Below, in pieces: positions 45,790 through 55,430 of a stretch of 64,000 bases of DNA. The DNA is from JBDHXE01 sp035445085. Lineage in GTDB: Bacteria; Bacteroidota; Ignavibacteria; Kapaibacteriales; UBA2268. A program made the position numbers and the translations under genes. Each line of letters opens with the position of its first letter. The stretch's first letter is position 1. The notes beneath the pieces are model-generated. The model saw nothing but the letters and a program-made list of their open reading frames with translations. It was not told the DNA's origin and made no database searches. The DNA is taken from positions 62,001 through 126,000 of the forward strand of contig DAOMQA010000004.1 of the NCBI GenBank assembly GCA_035445085.1, in the 5' to 3' direction.

Positions 45790-47230
45790 TTCTGCTACAA
45801 GACAAATTGAATATTTTAAGCCTATTAATAGCAATGAAGTTAAAATGTACTCTTGCGGGCCAACAGTTTATAATTTTGCGCATATTGGTAATATGCGAGC
45901 TTTTTTGTTTGCTGATTTATTGCAGAGAGTGCTTAGAGTTGTTGGTCAATACGATTTGAAATGGGTAATGAATATAACGGATATTGATGACAAGACAATT
46001 CGCGGCAGCAAAAAAGGCTCAAGTAATTGGATAGCTGAAATGGGAGTTCAAGGCGATTCGGCAATAGATAATTTGAATAGTTTTACAAATTTATATTTTG
46101 ATTATTTTATTGAAGATATAAGTAGTTTAGGTATAAATATCGAGGATTTTTATGCTCTCCCTTTTGCAACAGACTACATAGAAGAAATGCAAGAGTTGAT
46201 TTCAAAAATCTTTAAAAATGGTTATGCTTATATAAATGATGGTTCTGTATACTTTAATGTTAAAAAGTGGGCTAACGATGATAAATATGGCAAATTATTT
46301 AATATAGATTTTGAAAATTTTATTTCAGGTGCAAGAGTTGATTCTGATGAATACGAAAAAGAAAACGTAAGTGATTTTGTATTATGGAAAGCCCAAAAAG
46401 ACGGTGAGCCATCTTGGGACTATGAGCTTGATGGCATAAAATGCCCTGGTAGGCCTGGTTGGCATATAGAGTGTTCTGCTATGGAATATGAACTCTTAGG
46501 TTTGCCATTTGATATTCATACTGGCGGAGTAGATTTAAAATTTCCTCACCATGAAGATGAAATTGCCCAATCAAAAGCAGGTTATGGATATGAGCCTACA
46601 AATTATTGGCTGCACAACGAATTCTTAGAGGTTGAAGGTCAAAAAATGTCTAAATCATTAGGAAATTTTTATACTATCAGGGATTTGCTCAATAAAGGGT
46701 TAAATCCGATTGATATTCGTTTTGCAATGCTATCTACACATTATAGAACTAAGTATAATTTTACATTCAATGGTATAGAATCTACTAAGAAAGCTAGGCA
46801 ACGCATTCAAGAGTTTATCTATGAATTATTTGATGATACTATTTATGGCAAAATAAGTATTAATGTTGATGATATGCAACAAGTTATTTTTGGTCAATTA
46901 GCCAATGATTTGCATACGCCTAAAGCATTAGCTGAACTTTTTAATATTATTAACTCCATCAAAATAAATGAATTAGATAAAGATAGTAAAGATAAACTAA
47001 TTACCTTAATGAAGAAATTAAATTTGATTTTTGGCTCATGGGTTTTTGAATCAAGGAATATTGAAGTAATTAATTTCCCTGCCGAAGTTCTTGAATTAGC
47101 TGAAAAAAGGTGGCAGGCAAAGTTAAATAAACAATTTACTGATGCAGATAATTATAGAAACAAATTAGAAGAGCTTGGCTATATAATTAAAGATTCTAAG
47201 GAAACATATATTATTCAAGAAAAAATATAA
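45764..47230 (+). CDS. cysS: Cysteinyl-tRNA synthetase
   Basis: A class I synthetase of 488 residues. MYSCGPTVYNFAHIGNMRAF contains the zinc Cys and the HIGH-equivalent HIGN. WHIECSAM, HTGGVDLKFPHHEDEIAQS and the KMSKS loop KMSKSLGN follow in order. The C-terminal helical domain recognises tRNA-Cys. Two in-frame ATGs compete, 45764 and 45770; MEIKLYNSATR from 45770 fits the family N-terminus slightly better. Its start is inside the preceding gene and its stop shares a base with the next start, so it is translationally coupled at both ends. Confidence 0.96.
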   Translation: MKMEIKLYNSATRQIEYFKPINSNEVKMYSCGPTVYNFAHIGNMRAFLFADLLQRVLRVVGQYDLKWVMNITDIDDKTIRGSKKGSSNWIAEMGVQGDSAIDNLNSFTNLYFDYFIEDISSLGINIEDFYALPFATDYIEEMQELISKIFKNGYAYINDGSVYFNVKKWANDDKYGKLFNIDFENFISGARVDSDEYEKENVSDFVLWKAQKDGEPSWDYELDGIKCPGRPGWHIECSAMEYELLGLPFDIHTGGVDLKFPHHEDEIAQSKAGYGYEPTNYWLHNEFLEVEGQKMSKSLGNFYTIRDLLNKGLNPIDIRFAMLSTHYRTKYNFTFNGIESTKKARQRIQEFIYELFDDTIYGKISINVDDMQQVIFGQLANDLHTPKALAELFNIINSIKINELDKDSKDKLITLMKKLNLIFGSWVFESRNIEVINFPAEVLELAEKRWQAKLNKQFTDADNYRNKLEELGYIIKDSKETYIIQEKI

Positions 47231-48120
47231 TGTTAGAGCAAGGGAGCGTTGGTGTAATTGGGTCTGGACAAGTAGGAGCTTTATTAGCAATAAGACTTCA
47301 TCAGCAGAACTTACTAAAATATATAATCAACAGAAATAGCAACAGATTACAGCGTTTACTTGATAATGGAATAGATAGCACTATAATATTAGATAATATA
47401 TCTAGTATTACAGATAAGGTTGATTTTATAATCATTGCAACGCAAGAGAACCAAATTCAAAATGTAGTTATAGATTTATTAAGATTAACTATTCCATTAG
47501 ACAATACTATTATATTTCATACCTCTGGGTCTTTAACAAAAGAAGTGTTAAAAGACTTGTCCGTTGCTAAGGCAGGCATTGCCGCCGCTCACCCTTTCCA
47601 AACTTTCTATAAATTTGATATTAGTACTTTGAAAAAAATAGCTTGGGGCATCGATTCTTCGGCATCTGACTTCCTACTAATTAGCCAACTTATTCAAGCA
47701 ATTGATGGAGTTCCTATCAAACTAAGTAAAAAGGCAATAGAACAGAAAGATTTATATCATATTTCTGCAATAATAGCTTCAAATTTTCTGATGGGTTTAC
47801 TAACTAATACAAAAGAATTATTGGGGGATATTGACTTAAAACCGGAGGTATTCTTAGCTCCCATTGTCCATCAAACAGTTCATAATTTCTTTGAAAACGA
47901 AAATAATCAAAATATTCCTATCACTGGTCCAATTGCTAGGGCAGATAATATTACAATTAGAAGACACATTACTGCCTTAGAAAAATTACCTGAATTTCAA
48001 AAATTTTATAGTGAATACTCTCTACTACTACTAAATACTCTTAAATCTAAGGAATTAATAAATTCTGATTCTTATCTTGAATTATTGAAATCTTTAAATA
48101 TTAGCAATAGTTCACTTTAA
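47230..48120 (+). CDS. Rossmann-like and DUF2520 domain protein
   Basis: 296 residues. The N-terminus VGVIGSGQVGALLAIRLHQQ is a dinucleotide-binding Rossmann loop (residues 8-13 GVIGSG). The middle contains HTSGSLTKEVL and AAHPFQTF, and a helical C-terminal DUF2520 domain follows. The whole resembles 6-phosphogluconate-dehydrogenase or ketopantoate-reductase folds, with NADP as the likely cofactor and no known substrate. The ATG at 47230 overlaps the cysS stop (TAATG). Confidence 0.85.
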   Translation: MLEQGSVGVIGSGQVGALLAIRLHQQNLLKYIINRNSNRLQRLLDNGIDSTIILDNISSITDKVDFIIIATQENQIQNVVIDLLRLTIPLDNTIIFHTSGSLTKEVLKDLSVAKAGIAAAHPFQTFYKFDISTLKKIAWGIDSSASDFLLISQLIQAIDGVPIKLSKKAIEQKDLYHISAIIASNFLMGLLTNTKELLGDIDLKPEVFLAPIVHQTVHNFFENENNQNIPITGPIARADNITIRRHITALEKLPEFQKFYSEYSLLLLNTLKSKELINSDSYLELLKSLNISNSSL

Positions 48121-48272
48121 GAAAAAAAATCACACTTCAATTTAGAATGTAACTATCTTATTTATCTATAGATTGTTATTATATATTTTTTATTCAGTGC
48201 ATTCAAAAAAAAAAAAAACTGTTACAAATCAAAGCTTCAGTTGTCTATTAGGATAAGTTAGGAGTACATTTT

Positions 48273-50351
48273 ATGAAAAAATATTTAATCCTCTGTTTTG
48301 TTATTGTACAAATCAATGCCTTTGGATTCGATTTGAATATAAGTAATCAATCAAAATCCAAAATCGTGTGTAATGGGGATAGTGCGAATTTGTGGGTTGA
48401 TGTTGATGGAAGTAATCTTAAATTCATTTGGACCTATAATAACCAGGTAATTGAGAACGAACATTATAGAATACTTACTATAAAGAATTTTGATTATACC
48501 AAGTCAGGTATTTATAATTGTTTTGTAAGCGACTCTATTAGCAAGAAAATAGTAAAATCTGAAGATATAGTATTATATAACGCCACAGAAACAATTTTCA
48601 TTAAGCAAGCAAAAAATGTTTTATTCAATATTAATACCAATGCTATATTTGAAACAAAAATTCATACAAATCTAAATGCCGAGAACAACGTAAAATTACA
48701 GTGGTATTTTTTGCCGGAAAGTGATTTGTGGGATATAAGCAAATTAGTTAAAATTGAAGATGACAATAAATTTTCAGGAACTACAACAGAAATTTTATCA
48801 ATCAATACTATGAAATATGCAGATAAAGGCGCATATTATTGTATTGCACAGGGAGAGTGTGGTAATGATACAGCAATTGCAATATTAAGCGATAATTTAT
48901 ACTTTAAGCTAACTAATATCTCTAAGGATTATGAGGATTGCGAGGGGCACGACGTTACATTTGAAGTTAAAATCGAAAATAACTCTGGTACTACATTGGA
49001 TTTACAGTGGTTCAACCCTGTGCTTAAAGAGATTAATGAATCTGATAAATATATTGGGACCAAAACTAATAAACTCACTATAAAAAATGTCAATAGTAAA
49101 GATAATAAAGCCTACTATCTAAAGGTTACAAGTAAAGAACTAAATATGTTTAAAAGGAGCGACCACTTTTATCTACAAGCACAAACGAAGCCTGAAATCT
49201 TAGTACAACCAGCTGATTATACAATTTTAGATAGAGAGTTACATCCCACATACCATGGGCAAACCTATGTAGGAGTAACAGTAAAAAATAGTGGCATTTG
49301 TAAATTCAATTGGTATAGAAACGATACCTTAGTACGTTCAACGAACAATTATTATTCATCTAATTACTTTTTAGGCAGCAATGGCGTAATTATACCAGCC
49401 AAGATGTCTGATGTTGGCGAATACCAGTGCGAGATAATAAACGAATGTGGCACTACTTGGTCTAAGAAAGCTACTGTAGTTTGGGGGTACAAAGATATAT
49501 TTTCGTGCGAGGGTTCAGATGTTGAGTTAATCTCTGATAGCATAAGCAAAAATACCAATAAATATAGTTACGTTTGGTATTTCAAGGATAAAGAGATAAA
49601 AGAAAGCAATAAATATAAAAATGTAACTACTAATAAACTCACTATCAACAAATTAACAAGCAAGGATCAGGGTTCATATTACGTATATTATAAAACCTTA
49701 TTAAGCGGAGTATCCAAATTTTTAGGTAAAGTATATTTGCAAGTAAATATAGTGCCTAAAATAACAAGGCAATTACCAGATACTATGTACCTTGATGGGA
49801 AATTTATAAAAAAAGACGCAATCGTCGTTAATGTAGTTGGCGATATCTTTAGCTACCAAATCTTTAATAAAGATAATGAGCCAATGGGAAACTCCATTTC
49901 TAAAAAGATTACTAATATTTATGATGAGTATCAAATTATATATTTAGGTGGACCAGATTTGACGCTTGCTGACGGAACTTACTATTTCAAATTCTGGAAT
50001 ACTTGTGGTATAGTAAAGTCTAATTACTTTACTATTAACAGTATCCAGAAACCTGTTAGAATAATTATAGATAGCCTACTAATCTCTTCAATAAAAGATA
50101 AAGAGAGTAGTCATAATTTTTCACTTTATCCTAACCCAAGCCAGTATATTTTAAATATTAAAACAGATCAAGCAGAGTTTCATAAATCAGAGCTAAAAGT
50201 ATTTAATGCATTAGGGCAAGATTTAAGCAATTATATAATTGCATCAACGATGAAAGAAAATGAAATTCAAATTGATATATCTGCACTAAAAGAAGGTATA
50301 TATTATATTAGGTATTTAAACTATACAGGGAAGTTTGTTAGAATTAATTAG
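48273..50351 (+). CDS. Secreted multi-Ig-like protein with T9SS sorting domain
   Basis: 692 residues with signal peptide (1-18) and a TAGGAG ribosome site. Five or so Ig-like modules each show a Cys, Trp and Y-C pattern such as KSGIYNCFV, DKGAYYCIAQGEC and DVGEYQCEIINECG. These are I-set-like folds used in adhesion. The end from FSLYPNPSQYILNIK to KFVRIN is a type A type IX sorting domain. It is separated from cysS by 152 nt with a 14-nt A-run (48205-48218) and probably has its own promoter. Function as a surface adhesin is inference. Confidence 0.8.
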   Translation: MKKYLILCFVIVQINAFGFDLNISNQSKSKIVCNGDSANLWVDVDGSNLKFIWTYNNQVIENEHYRILTIKNFDYTKSGIYNCFVSDSISKKIVKSEDIVLYNATETIFIKQAKNVLFNINTNAIFETKIHTNLNAENNVKLQWYFLPESDLWDISKLVKIEDDNKFSGTTTEILSINTMKYADKGAYYCIAQGECGNDTAIAILSDNLYFKLTNISKDYEDCEGHDVTFEVKIENNSGTTLDLQWFNPVLKEINESDKYIGTKTNKLTIKNVNSKDNKAYYLKVTSKELNMFKRSDHFYLQAQTKPEILVQPADYTILDRELHPTYHGQTYVGVTVKNSGICKFNWYRNDTLVRSTNNYYSSNYFLGSNGVIIPAKMSDVGEYQCEIINECGTTWSKKATVVWGYKDIFSCEGSDVELISDSISKNTNKYSYVWYFKDKEIKESNKYKNVTTNKLTINKLTSKDQGSYYVYYKTLLSGVSKFLGKVYLQVNIVPKITRQLPDTMYLDGKFIKKDAIVVNVVGDIFSYQIFNKDNEPMGNSISKKITNIYDEYQIIYLGGPDLTLADGTYYFKFWNTCGIVKSNYFTINSIQKPVRIIIDSLLISSIKDKESSHNFSLYPNPSQYILNIKTDQAEFHKSELKVFNALGQDLSNYIIASTMKENEIQIDISALKEGIYYIRYLNYTGKFVRIN

Positions 50352-50372
50352 CATGTAGAATAGAATAATACC

Positions 50373-50400
50373 GCAGTAGGCACTAACAATGCTCTACTGC
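50373..50400. terminator. Bidirectional hairpin between convergent genes
   Basis: GCAGTAG (50373-50379) pairs with CTACTGC (50394-50400), extended by GC/GC across a bulged T. It lies between the Ig-like protein stop and the convergent FmdB-like gene, and is followed on the plus strand by TATTTATATTG. Confidence 0.55.
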
Positions 50401-50438
50401 TATTTATATTGATTTGTAATACTATGTTTATCTTGTAT

Positions 50439-50723
50439 TTAGCTTGCAACGGCTGAATTTGGTTTTTCACTAACATTGGTATTATGATTATTCGTAGCTG
50501 TTGGGCTTTTTGTGTGGCTATTAGCGTAGTCAGTTATATAAAAGCCTGAGCCTTGAAATACGAGTCCAATATTCTTACTAATGACCCTATGTATCTTCCC
50601 TCTTTCCCCATCTTGGTCTTTACAATTTGGGTCTGGGCAAATTTCTAATGGCTTATCATTGATAGATTGCTTAATTTCAAAATTCTTTTTGCAAGTATCA
50701 CATTTATAATTATATATTGGCAT
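50439..50723 (-). CDS. FmdB-family zinc ribbon protein
   Basis: 94 residues. The zinc ribbon MPIYNYKCDTCKKNFEIKQS supplies C-x2-C, with a second CPDPNC pair before the strand KIHRVIS. A Ser/Asn/Thr-rich, probably disordered tail follows from about residue 65. FmdB-type ribbons are widespread small proteins, often thought to regulate transcription, but their role here is unknown. It is a single gene on the minus strand. Confidence 0.85.
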   Translation of the reverse strand: MPIYNYKCDTCKKNFEIKQSINDKPLEICPDPNCKDQDGERGKIHRVISKNIGLVFQGSGFYITDYANSHTKSPTATNNHNTNVSEKPNSAVAS

Positions 50724-50761
50724 TTCTAAAATCGCTTTCTATTCTACTACATATATCGGGA

Positions 50762-52090
50762 TTAGAGACGATATTCATTCTTTAATGTTTGATTTAAAAG
50801 ATTTGCTAATTCTTTGGCCGCATTTTTCCTCTCATACTTATTAATTAAACTCAGTTGCGGAGAATATAATGGTAAGTTATTCTTCCATTTTTCAAAATAT
50901 TCTTTGATATTCGTGGCTATTGCACCAATATCAGACTGATGAGCTAATAGACCGGTGTTCGTTTCTGTTAATAATTTATGGATAGCACTATTTAGAGGCG
51001 CTATAGCTAAGATTGGCTTTTTAATACCCATATATTCATATACTTTGCCAGGTACTATCTCCTCGCTTTCTTTTGATTCATCCACTATCAACAGCAAAAC
51101 GTCAGCTTTTTGTAATTCTTTAATACTTTCACTATGAGGCAAGTAATGAATTATATTGATAGATTCCTTGAAGCCAGAATTGTCAATCATTTGATAAATT
51201 TCATTCCCAAAGCGACCTATAAAATTAATTTGAAAATCATTTATATTTATTTCACCATTATTAATCAATAAATTGAAAGCTTTAAATAATGCCTCTGGGT
51301 TTCTTCTGCCGTACATCGAGCCAGTATATGTTAAAATGAACTTACTGCTCTTAGGATAAGTTGCAATAGTAAAATCATTACTATCAAAACCATTGGGGAT
51401 ATGGATAAATTTAGATTCATTTAAATCAGGATATTTACTTAGTGCATCTTTACTTATCCCCTCCCAAGCTACTTCTACATAGTCTGCCTCTTTAAATACA
51501 CTATGCTCCATTGCTTTATCAATGAGCTTAGGTAAAAACCACCTCTTAGGTGTAGAAATAAAATCCGTCCAAGGATCTCTAAATCCAGCTATCCAAGGAA
51601 TATTCTTCTTTCTCTTTACATATCTTGCAATCAATGAGCAAGTATAAGGTGGCGAAGAACTATAAACAGCTTCTATATTATATTTTTCAACTAATTCTAA
51701 GGCTTTACTTTTTGCGGTTAGAAGCCAGCCTATTCGTGCATCAGGAATAAAAAATGTAGAGCGTATAAACTCTGCTATTACTTCACTCCCCTTGAGCTTG
51801 GCACCATCTTTATGTATTACGTTAACATCAACAGCTGCACCCTTTTCTTTGCCAGTGAACATTCTATACAAATCATAAGGTTCATAGATTTTAGTTCTAT
51901 AAACTAATATATTTTCCGGTATTTTTTTTAACAAAGTTTCATCTTTAGCAGGAAATTGACCGTTCTCAACAGTTAAAATAATTGGATTATATCCAAATTC
52001 AGATAAATATTGGGTATGCTTTAATACTCTTTGAACACCTGGACCTCCAGATGGCGGAAAGTAATAAGCGATTATTAACAAGTTTTTCAT
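50762..52090 (-). CDS. Glycosyltransferase family 4 (GT-B)
   Basis: 442 residues from the ATG at 52090. The N-terminus MKNLLIIAYYFPPSGGPGVQRVLKH is the normal GT4 opening, so I reject the longer frame from 52186, which adds an implausible hydrophobic leader overlapping the divergent gene. The C-terminal half has YTGSMYGRRNPEALFKAF, LPHSESIKELQKADVLLLIV and PGKVYEYMGIKKPILAI, the donor-binding E-x7-E region of the family. It transfers a sugar to a lipid or glycan acceptor. Its neighbours do not define the product. Confidence 0.86.
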   Translation of the reverse strand: MKNLLIIAYYFPPSGGPGVQRVLKHTQYLSEFGYNPIILTVENGQFPAKDETLLKKIPENILVYRTKIYEPYDLYRMFTGKEKGAAVDVNVIHKDGAKLKGSEVIAEFIRSTFFIPDARIGWLLTAKSKALELVEKYNIEAVYSSSPPYTCSLIARYVKRKKNIPWIAGFRDPWTDFISTPKRWFLPKLIDKAMEHSVFKEADYVEVAWEGISKDALSKYPDLNESKFIHIPNGFDSNDFTIATYPKSSKFILTYTGSMYGRRNPEALFKAFNLLINNGEININDFQINFIGRFGNEIYQMIDNSGFKESINIIHYLPHSESIKELQKADVLLLIVDESKESEEIVPGKVYEYMGIKKPILAIAPLNSAIHKLLTETNTGLLAHQSDIGAIATNIKEYFEKWKNNLPLYSPQLSLINKYERKNAAKELANLLNQTLKNEYRL

Positions 52091-52148
52091 ATTCTTGACG
52101 TTTTTATACTTACAAACTTTAAAAATAAAGAAAATTAAAAACATAAGT

Positions 52149-53030
52149 ATGAAAATTGTATTAGTGGTGGTATTTGTTTTTTGCAATTTGACATTTTCTT
52201 CTATAGCAAATGATATATTAGTAGAAAGCGAAAGTAGATGGGAGTCTTTTTTGAAGAACTTTTATTCTAAACCAGATTATGTTAAAAATAAAACATTGCT
52301 ATCAGCCTTTTATGGACGCTCTTTTACAGATATTAACCAAAAAAGTATTACTAAATTCTCTGAAATTCACAATCTTGATTTTTATTATGGTTTTATCAGG
52401 GTTAATGATAAGATTAAATTTAAAGATATGTTTTCTCATCAAGGAGAGTATGCCTTTATTAGCAATACTTCTACAAATTTTAAAACATTTAAATTTCAAT
52501 TAGATGGTATAGTTACCGATTCGTGGCGATTTGGATTTGGTTTGAATGATGGGTATGGCATAAATTTGCTTGATAATAGATTATATTTCAACCACTCTAC
52601 CGCACTAACATGGATAAGAATTGATGTAGATTATTTTTCTGGCAATGAGAATGATATTGATTTTATCAAACGATTTGATGAAAGATTTAAATTTGGGTCA
52701 TTATACAAAACAGGTTTAACATATCAACTATATGATGTATTAAATTTAGAAATAAATTACGAGCATGCTTATTATTTTCCTGATTTTCAATTTATACCAT
52801 GGTTTGGGTCTTTTATTGTTGATAATATCATTCAAAGAGGACCTGAATTATTTGAGAAAGAGCTTGAAGCTACGTTTAAAAATTCTTATCCATTTATTAA
52901 AATGATATACAAAAATATTGCTTCATTCATATTAACTGAACTAAGAAGATATGATGGATATGCACCTTTTCCTTCAGAGCATACCTTAAACTATGACACT
53001 TTTAAAATCGGAATAGTGCTTATTATATAG
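52149..53030 (+). CDS. Exported protein of unknown function, probable outer membrane
   Basis: 293 residues from ATG 52149, where MKIVLVVVFVFCNLTFSSIA gives a clean signal peptide. An upstream in-frame start at 52095 would bury it. The body has frequent aromatic residues and short amphipathic strands (FDYYGF-like, SWRFGFGLNDGYGINL, FDERFKFGSLYKTGLTYQLY), suggesting an outer-membrane beta structure. I do not recognise a family. It is divergent from the GT4 gene, with a 58-nt shared upstream region, and convergent with a STAS gene. Confidence 0.6.
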   Translation: MKIVLVVVFVFCNLTFSSIANDILVESESRWESFLKNFYSKPDYVKNKTLLSAFYGRSFTDINQKSITKFSEIHNLDFYYGFIRVNDKIKFKDMFSHQGEYAFISNTSTNFKTFKFQLDGIVTDSWRFGFGLNDGYGINLLDNRLYFNHSTALTWIRIDVDYFSGNENDIDFIKRFDERFKFGSLYKTGLTYQLYDVLNLEINYEHAYYFPDFQFIPWFGSFIVDNIIQRGPELFEKELEATFKNSYPFIKMIYKNIASFILTELRRYDGYAPFPSEHTLNYDTFKIGIVLII

Positions 53031-53120
53031 TACAATAAAAGATTGTTATATTATCACTTTATATTAAAAATTGATACTCTTTTCTAACATTATTAAATTC
53101 AAATAATGATAAATGAATTC

Positions 53121-53495
53121 TTAAGAGTTAAGGTATTCTATCGCTTCTTCTTCGTTGTTTGTAATTTTAATAAAGGTATCAATTCGTAGCATTTTAAATA
53201 GTGTAGTGTTCGTACTATTTAGTCCAAAAATCACAAATTTATATACTTCATCTTCAAATTTCTCTTGTAATTTTATACAATAGTCGTTAATTGAAATCAA
53301 AGCTCCTATTCCTGGGCTTCCAATATAGGTAACTTTACTTAAATCCATTGCTATTAGCTTAACATTAGTATCGTACAACTTCTCTACCGTATCTCTAAGA
53401 TGTGAATGCTCTAAATTTGACATCTTAGTTTCGTGGTATCTACAAATAGCAACACTTTCTTTATAATCAACATTTACTAACATATCTTTTATCAA
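53121..53495 (-). CDS. STAS-domain anti-sigma factor antagonist-like protein
   Basis: 124 residues, a single STAS domain. The strand-turn-helix MDLSKVTYIGSPGIGALISI corresponds to the phospho-acceptor loop of SpoIIAA-like antagonists, with Ser in SPGIGAL. The N-terminus holds VNVDYKESVAICRYH. No anti-sigma kinase or PP2C phosphatase gene is nearby, so its partner must be encoded elsewhere. The gene is followed by an AT-rich 90-nt gap with only a weak hairpin. Confidence 0.8.
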   Translation of the reverse strand: MIKDMLVNVDYKESVAICRYHETKMSNLEHSHLRDTVEKLYDTNVKLIAMDLSKVTYIGSPGIGALISINDYCIKLQEKFEDEVYKFVIFGLNSTNTTLFKMLRIDTFIKITNNEEEAIEYLNS

Positions 53496-53567
53496 TTTAT
53501 CAATATCATAAAAAACTAAAATACATAAACTTAGCTAATTTAAAAATGAATTTGTTGTAATAATTTT

Positions 53568-53951
53568 TTAATATCTCACTTTACAAGCATTTAACCCTAA
53601 TAATTTAGAAATTATAGCCCGATTTATAGCTATTAGTCTATATATTGGAGTAAATAATAGAATTAAGAGTCGATTATTAAGTAGACTTCCAAGTATATGG
53701 TATATACCTCTTAAATTTATTAATATCCTAAAAACTGCTTCTGCTTCAATATAATAGCTGCTATTTTCTTTGTTAATCACAATTATAGTGCTCTCCCCAA
53801 GTTCTTGACTAATACCTGGGTAGAGCTTAAATTCAAAAAATTGACTTGGCAAAATTTCAAATGTAGCATTTATATCTTTATTGTGTACAAACTCTGCACA
53901 TTTGCTACAGATACCGCAATCTCCATCATATAATAGATAGTATTTTACCAT
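53568..53951 (-). CDS. DCC-family thiol-disulfide oxidoreductase (DUF393)
   Basis: 127 residues with the signature YDGDCGICSKCAEFVHN near the N-terminus, giving the D-C-x2-C motif for which the family is named. The rest contains IYRLIAINRAIISKLLG near the end, matching the typical Y.W.AR.R region only loosely. Family members are thioredoxin-like proteins of uncertain substrate. Its first 7 nt overlap the end of purD, so it is the second gene of that unit. Confidence 0.82.
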   Translation of the reverse strand: MVKYYLLYDGDCGICSKCAEFVHNKDINATFEILPSQFFEFKLYPGISQELGESTIIVINKENSSYYIEAEAVFRILINLRGIYHILGSLLNNRLLILLFTPIYRLIAINRAIISKLLGLNACKVRY

Positions 53952-55237
53952 TCTAAGTATTGTATGCCCTTTACAGCAATATCATTTCGATTATACTTAT
54001 TCTCATAACTAATAAAAGAGGCAGCTTTATATACTTTGGTAATTGCATCAAACAAGTTAGTATCGATGGCTACAACGTTTAATACTCTACCCCCATTTGT
54101 TCGAATCACTCCATTATCATAAATCGTTCCTGCATGGTAAATAGTAGCAACTGACTCTGCTTCGGCTAAGCCTTGTATCTCAAAGCCCTTTTCAAAATTA
54201 TCAGGGTAGCCCTTAGATGCCAAAACTAGGCATACGGCGAAAGAATTATCTACTTGTTTTACTGCGTTCTTATCTATTTCTCCTATGGAGGCTGAATATA
54301 ATAACTTTAAAAAGTCCCCTTCAATTACATTCAGAACTGCTTGAGTCTCTGGGTCTCCAAATCTAACATTAAACTCTACAACCTTAGGTTCTTTGTCTGG
54401 CGTAATCATTAAGCCTGCATATAGGCAACCTATAAATGGAGTGCCATTTATTTCCATTTGCTTGACCATAGGCTTAATCACTAACTCTTCTATTTTACTC
54501 ATCATCTCAGAGTTTACTAAAGGAGTAGGGCAATAAGAACCCATACCACCTGTATTTTTACCCATTTCTCCATCGTTAATCTTTTTGTGGTCTTGAGAAG
54601 CTGGTAAAACAAAATAGTCCTTTCCATCGCATATTGCAAAAATCGATGCCTCGTCGCCTTTCATAAATTCTTCAATAATTATCTTTTTACTTGATTCGCC
54701 AAATTTGCCACTAAAGAATTCATCTACTGTATTTTCTGCTTCGCCTATATTATTTGCTATAACAACACCCTTGCCTGCTGCTAAACCATCCGCTTTAATA
54801 ACAATAGGGTAAAGTTGCTCTTTAAGATAACGAATTGCTTCATGATATTCATTTATGTTAAAAACTTGATAATTTGCAGTAGGTACCCCTGCTTGTCTCA
54901 TTATATTTTTGGCATATTCTTTAGAAGTCTCTAATTTTGATGCTTCCATAGAAGGACCAAAAACATTAATTCCTTCTAATCTTAATTTATCAGCAATACC
55001 TTCTGCTAAGTATTGCTCTGGTCCAACTACTACAAGTCCAATATCTCTACTTTTGCAAAATCTAATTATATCATAATAATTAGACAAATTAATAGACATA
55101 TTTATTGCGATTTTCGAGGTACCGGGGTTCCCACTACAAATATATAATTGTCCACAAGATTCTGATAGGGAAATTTTATGAGTTAAGGCATTTTCTCTAC
55201 CACCCGAACCTATTACTAAAGTATTTATTTTCTTCAT
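53945..55237 (-). CDS. purD: Phosphoribosylamine-glycine ligase
   Basis: GAR synthetase joins phosphoribosylamine and glycine in purine synthesis. The 430-residue length is normal. The protein begins NTLVIGSGGRENALTHKIS. The ATP-grasp core has KADGLAAGKGVVIA, EEFMKGDEASIFAI, GGMGSYCPTPLV and FNVRFGDPETQAVL, with the metal-binding Glu/Asn in the last block. The C-terminal domain ends VKGIQYLEW. It is the first gene of a short minus-strand unit and no other pur gene is in the window. Confidence 0.96.
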   Translation of the reverse strand: MKKINTLVIGSGGRENALTHKISLSESCGQLYICSGNPGTSKIAINMSINLSNYYDIIRFCKSRDIGLVVVGPEQYLAEGIADKLRLEGINVFGPSMEASKLETSKEYAKNIMRQAGVPTANYQVFNINEYHEAIRYLKEQLYPIVIKADGLAAGKGVVIANNIGEAENTVDEFFSGKFGESSKKIIIEEFMKGDEASIFAICDGKDYFVLPASQDHKKINDGEMGKNTGGMGSYCPTPLVNSEMMSKIEELVIKPMVKQMEINGTPFIGCLYAGLMITPDKEPKVVEFNVRFGDPETQAVLNVIEGDFLKLLYSASIGEIDKNAVKQVDNSFAVCLVLASKGYPDNFEKGFEIQGLAEAESVATIYHAGTIYDNGVIRTNGGRVLNVVAIDTNLFDAITKVYKAASFISYENKYNRNDIAVKGIQYLEW

Positions 55238-55365
55238 GTTTAGCTTTCTTATTTCTTTTATACTTAAATTACTACTCTACAAGTTGTTATAAACATACAA
55301 TTTAGTGTTTTATTATAATATTTTATTAATTTTAATGCTAATATGTTGTACGCTATCATAAATAG

Positions 55366-55395
55366 AAATGGCTTACATATTGTAGTAAGCCATTT
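55366..55395 (-). terminator. Terminator hairpin after the DUF1015 gene
   Basis: AAATGGCTTAC (55366-55376) and GTAAGCCATTT (55385-55395) form an 11-bp perfect stem with an 8-nt loop, 36 nt downstream of the stop codon of the minus-strand gene. On that strand the stem is followed by TTCTATTT, a modest U-tract. Confidence 0.7.
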
Positions 55396-55430
55396 TGCTT
55401 TAAAATATATCAAAGATTTTTGTATTAATT

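Noticed and set aside
48205..48218. Run of 14 A upstream of the Ig-like protein gene
   Set aside because: Possible phase-variable tract, but it lies outside coding sequence and no spaced promoter elements flank it; reading errors in such runs are also common.
52095..52148. Longer start of the exported protein and, divergently, of the GT4 gene (to 52186)
   Set aside because: The two extended frames would overlap each other head to head. The internal ATGs at 52149 and 52090 give a clean signal peptide and the canonical GT4 N-terminus.
53088..53108. Weak AT-only hairpin (CATTATT/AATAATG) between convergent genes
   Set aside because: Stem of seven pairs, almost all A-T, is not distinguishable from background in this composition.
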